64,000 nucleotides of DNA from Chara braunii (GCA_003427395.1 BFEA01000254.1:1034086-1098085); one strand, 5' to 3'; counted from the first letter of the stretch, positions 47,085 to 59,452 are shown. Numbers and translations: made by a program. Notes: generated from the letters alone by a model not told the origin.

Positions 47085-49830
47085 GTGTGACTTTCATTCA
47101 AATACAAAAATAATCGCATACAAAGGTCAAATTGTGACTCCAAAATCACAAAACATATTTGTCATCACACAAAGATTTAACATCGACAGACCACACACGA
47201 CACAGGGTCAACTTCAACCACTCTCTGCACTCATACCCCTTGCCTTATTCACAAAGGCCTCAAACCTGTGTTAAATCTTTTATAAGAAAATGCTAAGTTA
47301 TTTTTAAAGGACCAATTAATAAAAGTCTCGGTAAAAAACCAAAGAAACATTTCAACTACAGAGGGTTAAGATATTAGGTTGAGTTGCGAGAAGGAGTTGA
47401 ATTGTAAGAAGGAGTTGAATTGTAAACTGACTTGTTATAAAAAATAACAGAAGACGATCCTCGTAAGATCGGACGAAATTCAGTCAGATCTTGAATAAAA
47501 ATGACAAAGAGGAATTATAATACAACACATGCCAGTTCTTAAGGCTAACTTTAAGCGTATGGAGAATAAACCCTCACATCACATTTCAGTCAACTTCTCT
47601 CAAGACTGAGTCTAAACCTATCTCTATATGATATCAGAAATTATGGAAAATTTTGGTAGTCGTGGATTAAAAAGTTTTTCTTACCAAATATAAATGAACT
47701 CTTTGAAACAATAAATATTTTGGCAGTACTGTCTCTAAAGAAAGTGTTCTTTCATAACTTATACTTAGTTAAATATGAGATCAAGGAACGGCTTTTGACT
47801 CTACAGAGTCAAATTGTATCTAACTCTCTGATTTAGTAAAAATTTGGGGAGCACTCTCTTTAAAAAAGTAGGTTTCTCAAATTTACACTAGGCCACATAT
47901 GAACTGAAAGACAAAAATTTAACTCTGTTAAGACAAAATTCAACTAACTCCTTAGATTCGTAGAAATTTCGCCCACTCTCTCTCTAAGACGTGTCTTTCC
48001 AAATTTTGTACAAAGCTAAATATAATTTATAAAAATAATTATGACTTTGCAAAGTCAAATTTTGTCAAACTCCTTGGTTTAACGAAAAGTTCGGCAGCAC
48101 TTTCCCTAGAAAAACAAGTTTCCCATATTTTTATTAAGTCAGATATACAACTCATATAAAATTTTGTCAAAACAAAATTGGCGAATTCCTTTGATTTGCA
48201 AAACTTTTGGCAGCATTTCCCCTGCGAAAGTGTTTTTGAAAACTTTATACAAAGTTAAATGTAAAGAATAAACTTAAGTTTAAAATGCAGAAACCAAACT
48301 AACTTCTATAGCTCCAGCACATGACGAGCATCTAAAGCTACTACCTACTAAAGCAACTTCAGTTAGACTCAAGGTGAGACCTATTGTCAGACAAATACAT
48401 ACAACCAATGTAAGTCTCATACAAAAATCCCAAGTTGTTTTTGCATAAGATAACTCATTGATCTTTCATATGATTAACAATTTACCAATTTTATATATGC
48501 TAAGACACTAGAGGATTATGCTTCGAAATAATTTGCAGCATGCCTTCGTTTATACACAGACAGGTTGCATAACTACTTGACTCTTCTTTGGGCACGTGAC
48601 TAGACTATTCTGCTTAAAAACAATGTTTAATCGTCCTGAACTGTTTCTATATCCAAAATTTAAATAACTCTCCGACTTGTTTTCCGATATGGGCAAGGGA
48701 CTAAACCATTTATCTTAGAAACAATATTCAACTTGCCGAATTTATTTTTGATTATACTTTTAACTTTACTTCTCTTCTTAGTGATATGACTTAAGCTAGA
48801 CTATTCTGCTTATAAACAATGTCGAGCTGCCTATGTACATGCAAATGTAATTAAGTATTTTTAATGTATATTCAATTTGCACCGACTGCGTGACTTAAGG
48901 CTAAGTCGTTCTGCTTAGAAACAATGATTAACCTTCCACAAAAATCTTCCCTCAGAATAAAACAAAAAATTAAATCATCCCGCTTAGAAACAATGTTCAA
49001 CCTATTTCAAAGTCATGCAAAACATGAAGTTGAATCATTCTGCTTAGAAACAGTGTTCAACTTTAGTTAGAAACCCCAAGAGAAACATGTAAACCAACTT
49101 ATTCTGCTTAGAAACAATATTTGGCCTCGCAATTGAAACAGGCAAACCATCAGAAACAAACACAGCAATCAGACCATTCTACTTGGAAACAATATTTGGT
49201 CCTTCAGGAAGAAAAAACAAAAAACATAACACTGTGTCATTCTGCTTAAAAACATTGTCCAATAATTTTTTACCACGTCAAAACACATGCAATACCACCT
49301 TCCTCCAACCTTCCCCCAGTCCATCCCGTAGTATGATTTCAATAAAAAAACAAGATTGAGATTCATGCATGCATTTCTTTCACTTAATCTGATTAGATTT
49401 TGAAAGAAACACAAACTGCAAGGATGCACGTATTTATAGCATTCAGACTAGAGAGATGTATACATAAGGGTTTTTGTTGGCCCATACAGAGATAACACTT
49501 ATTACTCGACGGTTCTCTGCCCCTAGAACCTCACTTAAGTTCCGGTAGAGATCGAGCAAGGGGCAACCTCCCACAAAGGTATTAGTCTAAACTAAAGGTT
49601 TTCAATCTCGCCTGCCGCCTTCCTCTCGTAACCATAAAGACTAGACTAAGAGTACGAAAGGACAGAGAAAAAAGACATTACATCACTCAAATCGAAGAGA
49701 TTTGTGCTCAAAACTCAAACTCACGTGAGAGGCCCTTGAACCCTTGAATCGCCTGAAGATCTCCACAATAGTGGCCAAATCGCAGTGGGATAGCCACATT
49801 GCAGCCAAACGCATAGTAAACGGCGCCCTT
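47085..49830 (+). repeat. Giant inverted repeat 2, left arm (~2.75 kb)
   Basis: The arm is collinear with the reverse complement of 53370-56810. Checked blocks, with the left copy quoted and the right copy differing slightly: CACAGGGTCAACTTCAACCA (~47210), AACAGAAGACGATCCTCGT (~47448), the GGCTAACTTTAAGCG region (~47543), CCAGCACATGACGAGC (~48312) and TGCCGCCTTCCTCT (~49613). Identity appears about 65-85% by eye. It also holds nine copies of a short motif (listed separately). The length and collinearity point to a DNA transposon with very long terminal inverted repeats. No transposase frame was recognised in the arms or the spacer. Confidence 0.88.
48605..49260 (+). repeat. Nine copies of CTGCTTAGAAACAATGTTCA in the left arm
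   Basis: Copies start near 48610, 48713, 48802, 48911, 48976, 49037, 49101, 49179 and 49238, spaced ~60-110 bp apart. The core AGAAACAATGTT is best conserved. The complement recurs in the right arm. Arrays of short motifs inside the ends are typical transposase-binding sites in CACTA-type elements, so this is a plausible but unproven role. Confidence 0.82.
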
Positions 49831-50817
49831 ACATATCTCTAAGTTGCAACACTGACCCCCTTACAGAGGTTGGTCACTCCCTCAAGTTGCAAGGTCGTTC
49901 CCCTTAACCAAACCGTTGCTACACAACCTAGAAAGGTTGCCTTGAAATAGAGCACACCCCTTGTCCTCTATTCGAAACACAGTGATAACGCAACAAACTC
50001 AAATAAAAAACTGCACACACAACAACCGCGTGCAAGAGTAAGGTACAACGATAATGGAGGTGACAATGCATAACAATAGTAGTCGATGTTGAGAATACGA
50101 CAAACAACAACACGTCCAAAACCGTTCTTACCGTTGCAAGTGCGAGCCACTTCTCCAGAAGTTAGCGTTGTCGGTGCGTATATCCTTACATATCCGCCCT
50201 GGTTGTTGCAAATGTCAGGAATAAGTTGGTTCAAGGTCTAAGTACGCCACGCGAGTCGAGGTTATGTTTCAGTTACATTGACTAAGTGGTTGACTAAAGG
50301 TAGAGAGTGTGTGGGCGCGCAGACTAAAGGCGCGCGTGATCTTTTTTCTTGTTAATGACTTTGAAGCCGGCGTGATCGCCAACCGAGTTTTATTTATTGT
50401 TTAAGCAGGGATTAAAAAAATTGTATGCTTGATTGTACGGAGGAAGACATCGGCAACAGTGCGACGTTTAATAATAGTCAGAGTATGTGAGGGAATGAAC
50501 GCGTGGTAGGCGTGGAGCTTGTTGGTCGTGGATTTAGCGGACGGGACGAGGTACGACGTTGGAGTGCTTTAATGGGTCTGCGCGCCACGTAGTACCTGTT
50601 TATATGGGTTTTCACTAATGCTAAACTCAGCCTTGGGCTTAGCACTATTGGTTGTGGTGTCAGACTTTCGTTGAAGAGATTCAGGGATCGAAACCAGCGG
50701 ATGGCGGCGCAAAGCACAAGAGAGGCGAAAGGGAACCGTGAGGTTGAGGCGGGGTCAGAGAGGTGTTACTGGATTCCCCTCTCCCCTGGTTTTTATTAAG
50801 GTTGTTTATTTTTGCTC

Positions 50818-50819
<2 letters not shown>
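49831..50819. other. Spacer of inverted repeat 2, left part; no recognised gene
   Basis: Residual similarity to the right arm fades here. Minus-strand frames at 50234-49928 and 50717-50478 have no recognisable domain. AGGGATCGAAACC at ~50684 is B-box-like, with GCTAAACTCAGCCTTGGG upstream (~50622), so another SINE head is possible. Confidence 0.35.
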
Positions 50820-50849
<30 letters not shown>

Positions 50850-50975
50850 CGAAGCAATACCCGGTCCCGTTCCCAAGGCTAGTGGTGAGACTAGCGGCTC
50901 TGCTCAGTTGGTACACCTCAGGAGCTGTTGAAATGCTGCCCAAATTTGGGTTCCACCAGAAACGTGCGGGTAAAG
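50820..50975 (+). mobile_element. T-run and tRNA-like SINE head
   Basis: A 30-base T-run (50820-50849) is followed by a tRNA-like region: A box CTGCTCAGTTGGTACA (50900-50915), a close match to the consensus, and B box GGGTTCCACCAG (50948-50959). Cloverleaf arms are imperfect. The T-run could be the tail of a separate minus-strand retroelement. Boundaries are uncertain. Confidence 0.5.
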
Positions 50976-52589
50976 AACGACAATTCCGAAACCCGCGGCC
51001 AATGTGTTATCAACTTAATAGCAAGTGTAGTCCTAGTGGGTTAGCTCGGTCGCTATATCCCCAGGCAGAGAAGATACGCATCTTAGCCCGAAAGTTCCAA
51101 TGGCCACGAATGACTGGGTGACTACAACTTTAGACTGGCTTTGTGCTCGATGGCCTTATGGTGGTGTCTCAAGCTGTGACCAGTGGCACAGTCCTTCGAG
51201 GCATCTGTTAAAATTGAAACAGTACAGAAGAGATTAGCCTGACCTCTGCACAAGGGATTTTTCTTTCATTTTTCCTACTCTCTTCGCTAATCGGGACGTG
51301 CGCGGCTAAGAGTGCGCAATGTTCAGGGAGTCACATGAAGGAGTCGACGAAGGCGACAAGGAAGAGCGGGTGCACTCTAAACGAAGGAGGAGCGCCGGAC
51401 CGTTTTGCCCCAACCATAGCGCTCGTCATTAATCCGGGCTCAACCTTTCGTCGCAACAAATAATGGCCTATTCGAGGTGGCCTGGTCGTTTGTCCTAGCA
51501 ACGTAACTTTGAGAGTTCGAGTGAGCCTGGTCGAATAGGAGACAAGATGCATTCGCTCATGGCCGGGAGTTGTGAGGTGTAGAGGCAAAGGTGGTTGTAG
51601 CAGAGATGGAGATCTGACATTTCGCTCAGATCCAAACATGCAGATAAGGGTACGAGGTCAGAGTTTCTAAAGGCGGGCACGCTCAGCGATGAAGCCGTTT
51701 AATGAAGCGAAGGAGTCAGGAAGAAGCGGGAACGAGAGAATAGATTACTCTGAGTCGCTCATTTATGAACGGATTCGGGAGAAGAAGAAGGCGGGCTTCG
51801 GAGTTTAAGGAGTGATGAATCTGGTGGTAAAGTCAGAATTTAGAGCTAGTGGATAATCTGTGTGGTACACAATTTAGAGTTGCACGTGAGAGAAGTAGGC
51901 GGTTTTAGCGGAAGGTTCGTTTCGTTTTGGCTGCCTATCGAGGTAGCCTGTTTCCTCTCCCTTGCCTGTAAGGCCGGATGCCAGCGTGTACTTTTGTACT
52001 TTGGCAGACGATCCATGTCGATCCGGCATGACCTACCGATGGAAGTAGCGTGAGGCAAAACCCGGGGTGGAGACTTGCTTGTCTGTCAGGACGTTCCATC
52101 GATCCAAGTGGGGGACTTACCGTTGGTCGATGCCTTACTCGTCCTAAGACGAGGGGGTAGCAGGAGACAAGCACGAGGGCAAGGACTTGCCGACGAGGAT
52201 TGTAAGATGTATCTGGCTCATGTTTTAGCGGCAGGGTCAATGCGATTTTGCCCATCCCATCAAGAAGGGAGCGGGGGAGCGAGCTGCGAAGTTGGACACT
52301 TACCGATAGGTTGGAGACTTACCTGTTGACCGGTGTGTCGCCCAACATGTCGGCGAAGGTAAACTCTCCCTACCTCTCAGTGCGCACGATTTTCGGCAGT
52401 CGTATAAACTTTTGTGCCGCAGAAGAAGATTTGGTCCGATTTTGCTCATCCTAGTGATCAACAGGTGTCAGGGGAGTAGCGAGACGACATACAGGCCGAG
52501 GCGTGAGCATCGTGTAGCAGATTGAAGGTTTGCCTGCTACCGTCTTCTCCCGAACACAACGCACCCTTATTTTGGCTGAATCTGGCCGA
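50976..52589. other. Spacer of inverted repeat 2, middle part; no recognised gene
   Basis: Frames on both strands (51331-51639 minus, 51935-52255 minus, 52075-52329 plus) overlap one another and show no known motif. GGGACTTACCG-type words recur at 52111, 52294 and 52313. Confidence 0.35.
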
Positions 52590-52900
52590 AAATATAGCTT
52601 GTATACATTCATTTTTAGGGTGTATTATGTTGGGGGGAAGACGGCAGTAGAGGCGCTACTAATCTCGGCAGACGAAGCAGCTAGAGTGAGGACTATCTTA
52701 CAGTTGCGGAGTTAATTGTTTGATGGGCGCGCAACTCAACTAGGAAAATAACTTGTATACATTCATTTTAGGGTGCATTATGTTCGGGGGAAGGCGATAG
52801 TAAAGACGCTACTCATCTCGTCGGACAAAGCAGCTAGAGTGAGGCCTATCGCACAACTGCGGAGTTAACTGTTTGATGGGCGCGCAACTCATCACACTAG
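52590..52900 (+). repeat. Tandem duplication, two ~155-bp units
   Basis: CTTGTATACATTCATTTT begins at ~52598 and ~52752. Both copies continue with AGCAGCTAGAGTGAGG, GCGGAGTTAA and TTTGATGGGCGCGCAACTCA. Divergence is about 12% by eye. Confidence 0.9.
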
Positions 52901-53369
52901 GCGAGCAGCGAAAGGGGAGAAGCTGCGAAGGGGCATACTTACATGCTAACTAAAGCAGTGCTCACCATATCCAACAGAGTAGCTTGAGGCTACCTGCAAG
53001 GCTGCAGGTTTCGTTCGATCTGTACACTGCCCATTATATTAGTCGGAAGAGCGAGGAAACCAACCGCTGAGTGAAGGCTTATCTGATTGGCTACTGTGTT
53101 ACTTACCCCGCCGTTCGGAGTGGTATAAGCCCAGTGGTGAATCGGATGCTTGTCGGGGCTTGTTGAGGACTGCACGATAGGTATCTGTGCGCACCCGGCT
53201 CACTGCAAGACCTGTTAGATCACTCCACTGTTTCACTACGGGGAGAGGGAAGACTATGTTAAGATCCACAACCCGTGTGTTAAAGCTGGGACCAATCTAC
53301 GTTGGACCACGAGCTCGACGAAGTGACTGAATCTTTTGGAAAAAGGGGGGTATTGCTGCAAATTGGGGA
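52901..53369. other. Spacer of inverted repeat 2, right part; no recognised gene
   Basis: No motif, RNA gene or repeat was identified. Confidence 0.35.
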
Positions 53370-53939
53370 GTCGTTGGACAGTCAACAATGGTGTTTTTTA
53401 CTTCAGTTCACCAGGTTGCAGTGAGTTTTGACCATCATTGCTAGGCTCTCATGCGAACCAAGGACCCAAGACCCTCTCACACGAGTCTGACTGCACCTCT
53501 CTTGTATCTGCGAGACTCAAACCTCCTTCTTATGCGTTTCTTTTAAATCTGGTCTGTTGGTTTTTAGAGGAAGGCGGCAGGTGGGATTGAAACCCGTAAT
53601 TTGTGCCAAGGCCTTTGTGGGAGTATTGCCCCACCCATTGCAGGAGCTCTGCCGGAACCTAGGCGAGGTTCTGGAGGCAGAGAATTGTTAGATATAGCTT
53701 TCCCTGGCTGTCTGAGCCCACTACATCCCTGATTGATTATCTCCTTTAGTTGTCTGATGTAGGCATGCGTTTCCTTATGACCTTGTTTCTTTTCATGACT
53801 CAATCAGACTGATTGGAAGGAATACATTTGTAAAACTCAAATTTCTTTTTATTTTGACTTAAAGCAGACTAACGGATGAATTGTGGGAACGTGGGAGGAA
53901 GGTAGTTTTGCATGCGATTGACCGGGTCAACCGAGGACT

Positions 53940-55275
53940 GAACATTGTTTCTAAGGACTGAACATTGTTTCTAAGTTACATGACTCAAGGTTATGTTTTT
54001 TTGGCTGTTTTCTGAAGGACAAGGTATTGTTTCTTAGTTGGATGGCCGGGTTGCTGTGTTTATTTTTGAGGGCTTGTCTGGCTGATCTTCGAGACCAAGC
54101 ATTGTTTTTAATCCAAATGGTTTGGTTTGTCTATTTTCTTTGAGGTTTCTAATTGAGGTTGGGTTGAAAGGTCGAACTTCATGCTTTTAGTGATTCTGAA
54201 TGAAATGAACATTGTTTCTAAGTTGAATGGTTCAGTTTCTAGTTTTATTTTTTAGGAAGAATTTTGGTGAAAGTATAATCATTGTTTTTAAGCTGAATGA
54301 TTTCCCCTTAAACCACTCACGGAGCATAAGTTTTCTTTCCTTCTTTGCTCGATTATGTAATCAATCGTTTATCTTACTTTGCGTTCTACCCACTGTAAGA
54401 GTTTGAACTTCACAAGACCGACCATACAATACATACGTAAAAGAAAGCCTCAGCATCGATCAATCCAGCAAATTAGAATTGAAAGTAGACGCAAAGTGAG
54501 TGGCTTGCCGCTTTCTTTCTTTCTTTCTTTCTTTCCGTCTCATTGGAAGTATTTTCACTTATATTTGCATAAGAACCACACGTGGTTAGCGGGGGACCGC
54601 CAGTTTCAGCTCCTGAGTAATAAGTCCAAAACTGAAATTAGGGTTTGAGGGTGAAATTTTATGGGTTTTTTTTTTTTCTGTCTGTTTTTGTCTTACTTCG
54701 ACGTTGTTGTGTACCAAATTTGGTTTCATTTGAAGCATTGAAATTTCCTTTGAAAAGACTACGTAAAAAAACGTTGAAAATTTTAAAAATTTGTTGAATC
54801 CAAAATGTCATTCAAGTGAATTTTTGTCGTACTGCTTTACTTTTTTTTTTTTTTTTAATTGGTTTGTTAATATGGTGTGCACTCTATGGAATGATGCAAT
54901 GTTTGGTTAAAAAAAGCTTCAGGTTTTCTTATAAATAGTATTAAAAAACGTTAAAATTTTAGGTCTTTGTCAACCGCCTCTCATAAGAAACACTAGCAGT
55001 TAGACATTGTTTCGAAGTTGAATAGTCCAACCCTAAGCCATATCACTAAGAAAAGAAGGAATATATAGAGTATAATTGGAAGTAATTTGGGCAAGTTAAG
55101 CATTGTTTTTAAGCTAAATGGTTTAGTCTCATGTCCATATTTTCGTTTTCTTTTGATAATAACTCATTAAATTATTAAACTTTGGATATTAAATAGTTCA
55201 GGGTGACGAAACATTGTTTCTAAGTCGAACGTTCTAGTCATACGCCAAGGCATGTTAGACATTGTTTCTAAGTTG
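53940..55275 (-). repeat. Ten copies of the same motif, inverted, in the right arm
   Basis: GAACATTGTTTCTAAG(T/C)TGAATG-type words occur near 53941, 53965, 54020, 54095, 54208, 54278, 55000, 55100, 55211 and 55258. They mirror the left-arm array. The ~700-bp gap in the series marks the insertion at ~54310-54990. Confidence 0.82.
54310..54990. other. ~680-bp insertion in the right arm
   Basis: This sequence has no counterpart in the left arm, where motif spacing stays ~100 bp. It carries a CTTT microsatellite (54511-54534) and T-runs. No terminal repeat or target duplication was resolved, so its nature is unknown. Confidence 0.55.
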
Positions 55276-55431
55276 AATGGTCTAGCATCATGCCATATGT
55301 AAGTTGGGTATAAGAGATAAATCATTTTCAGGTTTCATGAACTATTCTATACAGTTTGACCTGAGATTTTTTTAGAGTCTTACTCATTGTAGTATGGACA
55401 TGCATGCGGCTTAGTAGAGTTTTACTTAGTC

Positions 55432-55625
55432 AGAGTTTCTTTTTGATAGATAATTGTTTTAGTTGTTCGCCACGTGCTAGAGCTACATGAGTTAGTTCAA
55501 TTTCTGCATTTTCAAAGTTATCTTTTACAGAGTTTCTGTTTGACAGATAATTGTTTTAGTTGTTCGCCACATGCTAGAGCTACATGAGTTAGTTCAATTT
55601 TCTGCATTTTCAAAGCTATTATTTT
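55432..55625 (+). repeat. Tandem duplication, two 97-bp units
   Basis: AGAGTTTCT begins at 55432 and 55529, with GATAATTGTTTTAGTTGTTC and GCTAGAGCTACATGAGTTAG in both. The left arm has one copy, so the duplication happened after the arms separated. Confidence 0.93.
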
Positions 55626-56810
55626 TTAACTGAGTTCAATCTTGCATTTTCAGGGATCACTTATTTTACTTGGTTTTGTATAAATTTTGGAAAGCTTATT
55701 TCTCTTCACGAAGCGCCGCCGAAATTTCTACAAAACCAAAGAGTTAGTCAAATTTGACTTTTTAAAATTCAACTTTTGTTTAAGTTTTATATCTGGCTTA
55801 GTAAAATTTTGGAAATCCTTTCTTTTTAGAAGAAGTGTTACCCAATTTTTTGTTAATTTAGGAAGTTGGACAAAATTTAACTTTGAAAAATCAGAACTAT
55901 TTTCAGATTTTCTATTTAACTTTGTATAAATTTTGGAATGCATTTCGCTAGAGGAAGTACTGCCAAAATCGTACATAAAACTTAAGTCTTGTGTCGAGTT
56001 TTTATATGACTTAGTATAAATCAAAGAAGTTTACTTCTTTAAAGAAGATACTGCCCAAATTTTTACTCATTCACGGAGTTTAACAAATTTTAATTTTCTA
56101 GAGTAGATGACCATTTTAGTTTTCATTTTCGGACGAGTAAAAAGTTTGAGAAGACACTTTTTCTACATGAAACGATGCCGATTTTTTTTTAGTTTGAAGA
56201 AGTTAGATTATATTCCGATAGAAAAGGTATTGGCGATCTACCCTCCATAGGGAAGATACTGCCAAAGGTGTACCTTTCTTTGGACACTTGCTTAGAGGTA
56301 GACTTAGACCTAGTTATGAGAAGGTTTTGAGAGAGGACGTGATATGGAGGTTACCCTTCATGCACTCATAAACTTAGCTTGGAGATTGATTTGTTATATG
56401 ATCTTCTTTGATCGATTCGATTCAGACTTTGACTAGTTTCAACTTGATCCCACGAGGATCATCTTCTGTTATCATTGATAACAAGTTGGTTGTCAATTCG
56501 TCGGTTCACGACTCAACTCTAATTCACTCTCGACACTCAACATAAAGATTTTAGCCCCTGTTTCGTTGGGTTTTCACTCGGACTTTATTGAATAGTCACT
56601 TAACAAAGATACTGAGTACTTTGCTATGGAAGGTTGGACAAAGGTTGAAACTTGTGTGGCTAAAGCAAAGGGTGTGAGCGCAAAGAGTGGTTGAAGTTGA
56701 CCCTGTGTAGTGTATAGACTTTTGGTTGAATCTTTGATGTGATTGTAAGTCTGTTTGTAGTTCGGGCTGCTTGCGATCACATACATATGGTTGAAGGAAG
56801 TCTCACTACA

Positions 56811-59189
56811 ACCGAAAAATTGTGATGATTTTTATAACAAGATTATCACATGAGGGTCGCATTTATAAACCGTTAGAACTATGTTGGTAAACTGTTTTGC
56901 CATGAGGATGTTATGTGGTCCACTAGGAGTGCAGGAATTCAACGTTGATCACGAATGTCGCAAACAGATTATATTGTGTTCAACTGTTGATCCATTTGTC
57001 AAAAATATGTTGAAAAGTTGTTGAAAGTGTGTTGACCAATTGTTGAACATTGCATTTCCTGTTGGAAAAAAAAATCACCTTTTGCCTCTGGGGTTGTACA
57101 GTGGTGTGGTTTCTTTCCATATAAGTACATCAATTTTGTCTGCTGTTGAAGAGAATGCGACAAAACAATATACATCATTATGGCAGGATGAGGATCTGCT
57201 TGGTCCTTGTCATTGAGCAAACCACAACATATACGGTCGTTGTGCATGTGCGAAAGTATAATAGACACCGGACATTAACACACAAATCGTGACATGCGGA
57301 ACGAGGGAAGCAACAGCGTTGTACAAGAATTACAGAACCTACGAAAAGTTGCCTTTATCCTCAGTCGCACCACGATACATTATGGTTTCATATTTCTCAA
57401 TCTTCGAGTCTTCGTCTGTTTCTTACAACTAATATACATTGAAATTTGTAAGTTCTGTTTTAATGACGTTGTCGAAAAACATGGTGAGGAGGTGGGGAAC
57501 GGGGAGGGGGGGGGACAGAGAGAGGGAAAGGGAAGAGTATGATATAAGTTGTTTGTTTTTCATGGAAATAGGCCGAATTTATGAAGTGACATGTTGTAGC
57601 CAACATTTATTTTTTCCTTTTCTGCTTTGCAGCAATTCATTCTAGGAATGAATATTTGCGAAGGTGTCAAGAATATGGTTTGTTCCCCTGCTACAAGCAG
57701 GGTTCACTAGTGTATGACACCATTTCTTCGATATGTAAGTCCGAGACATGAAATGACACGCAGTAGTCAACCTTGCACCAACACAACAAATAACATTTGC
57801 AGGTTATGAGGGATTTTTGCCATAGCCAACTTTTACCAATTGTACAATATTGTATCATAAATAACACAACACATGTTCTACACTCGTTGCTTGAGTATCA
57901 TACTTCGCAGTCATTATCTGTGTTTGCCCGTCTGTCTGTTTGTCTCTCTCTCTCTCTCTCTCTAGCATGCGATGATATTGACCTTTTGCGACTCTTGCGT
58001 GCAAATTTTATTGTGGAGTTTCTAATTCACATCATTATCTTCCCCTCCTCTTCTCCGCCCACTGTTCAAGGCTTAGCACACAAACTTTTTTTATCTTTCG
58101 CCCCGTCTCTGTCTCTCTCTCGGTTTGGTGCAATGAACTCCAAGTTGAAATCGTCATTTATAATAATTATGTTATTTGCCCCACTTCTCTGGAGAGAAGT
58201 CAGACCAACCCAAAATAATGTAACGGCTCTGTCACAAACAGATACAGCGTGGTCCAGCTTGAAGGTCGAAAAACCATGATTGCGTCGTGGCTGAGAACTG
58301 ACAAAGCGACGTTCTGGTTAATACACGTTAATTTTTGTATCCGATCTGTCGCTCTATTGGTCTTCGTTGTCTGGTCGATTTCACATTGGAGAACCATTCA
58401 TGCGAACGCAAGTTGCTACAACGTCACGCCGAGGTTCGTGTCGTCCCTCCTCATTTCAAAAACCTTAGTGAGTGTGATCTTGAAAGCAGGTGCGCCCCAA
58501 GGATCATTGTCTCCATATTTTATCCCCCTTTATCTTTGCTCGCATTTTATTGAGAGTATGGAGTGGATGATCCGTTTGTGGTGATCGAACAAGCAAGAGG
58601 TTTTTCTCTGCCAAAAACTAATGCTTTAATTGCTATATGATATTTCCACGCCCTGTTATCATCATTTTGTTGCACTCCTCTATCACCGCTCGGATCCGGC
58701 TCTACGCTACGTGTGATCACAATTCTTCCTCCATGTTTTCCCCTATTAATTTTATTGTTGCTTGCAGTGTGGTGAAAAATTTGTCCTCTGTCGGGTAAAG
58801 TGTTGCATCCTTTGCAGCGGAAAATGCAAAGGTTTGCTGAACGAAACAGACTGTCCTTCATTTTTTTCGTAAACGCACTGCTTTGTTGATTGGGTTTTTG
58901 CTCTCCTTCTCCACTTGTGCATATTTTTCTTCATAAAATCGTAGTATCTGGTGGAAAACATATTAGAGCAGAAAAGAAAATATTAACAAGTCGAAATATT
59001 GTATCTGTTTGGTACATGTTAAATCGACACTTCAGCTGAAAAAGTATAGCGGTTTCGTTATATCATTGATACGCCAGCATGTCTTTGCATTTGTCACCTC
59101 CACTTCATGCCTGGTTGTCTGTCATTTGAGGTCGTATCACATGTACCTCCCTCCCTGTTGCGTTTATTTTCGCTTTTGCATCTCGTTCT
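56811..59189. other. No firmly supported gene; scattered minus-strand fragments
   Basis: A minus-strand frame at 57268-57000 ends FQQEMQCSTIGQHTFNNFST, which recalls the Q...C-x-Q-H-x-x-N-N signature of Josephin-like peptidases, but the expected Cys is not aligned. Another minus frame, 58861-58547, has FRCKGCNTLPDRGQIFHHTA, a possible C-x2-C...HH zinc-binding pattern. These may be 3' exons of the transposon whose transposase and Ulp1 genes lie at 60.3-64 kb. I do not call them genes. Confidence 0.25.
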
Positions 59190-59448
59190 CTAATGAAATT
59201 GCCACATTTCTCCCTCATCTGACCCACTCCTGTCTTCATCTGCCTTTTTCCTCATCCTCATCTTATTGTCTATTGTCACTGTTCCTTTGTTCCTCTTCAT
59301 CGCCTTCATGTGCATCTTGAGAACTTCCACCTGAAGTTTCACTACCAGTACCCTTGTCTTGCACAACCTCATCTTCCATTCTGTCCGTCTTTTCTGATAC
59401 GGAGTACTCATGTTCATCTTCTACTTCCTCTTGAACAACGATATACAA
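59190..59448 (-). pseudogene. Acidic low-complexity reading frame
   Basis: The minus-strand frame from 59448 reads VVQEEVEDEHEYSVSEKTD and continues Glu/Asp/Gly/Ser-rich (GTGSETSGGSSQDAHEGDEE) to a stop at 59263. A second minus frame overlaps it and is very basic. The acidic register fits a disordered linker in a nuclear or transposon protein. It is preceded by a 22-bp triplicated repeat. Same strand as the Ulp1-like gene, ~0.8 kb downstream. Coding status is uncertain. Confidence 0.3.
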
Positions 59449-59452
59449 ATCG

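Larger units (their letters stand above)
53370..56810 (-). repeat. Giant inverted repeat 2, right arm (~3.4 kb)
   Basis: Reverse complement of the left arm 47085-49830. It is about 690 bp longer because of extra sequence at ~54310-54990 and a 97-bp tandem duplication at 55432. The frames it shows (for example 55687-55929 plus and 56024-55728 minus) lie on opposite strands of the same AT-rich DNA and are not conserved as protein in the left arm. Confidence 0.88.

Noticed and set aside
55687-56024. Phe/Lys/Asn-rich frames in the right inverted arm
   Set aside because: They are on opposite strands of the same AT-rich DNA and the left arm does not preserve either frame.
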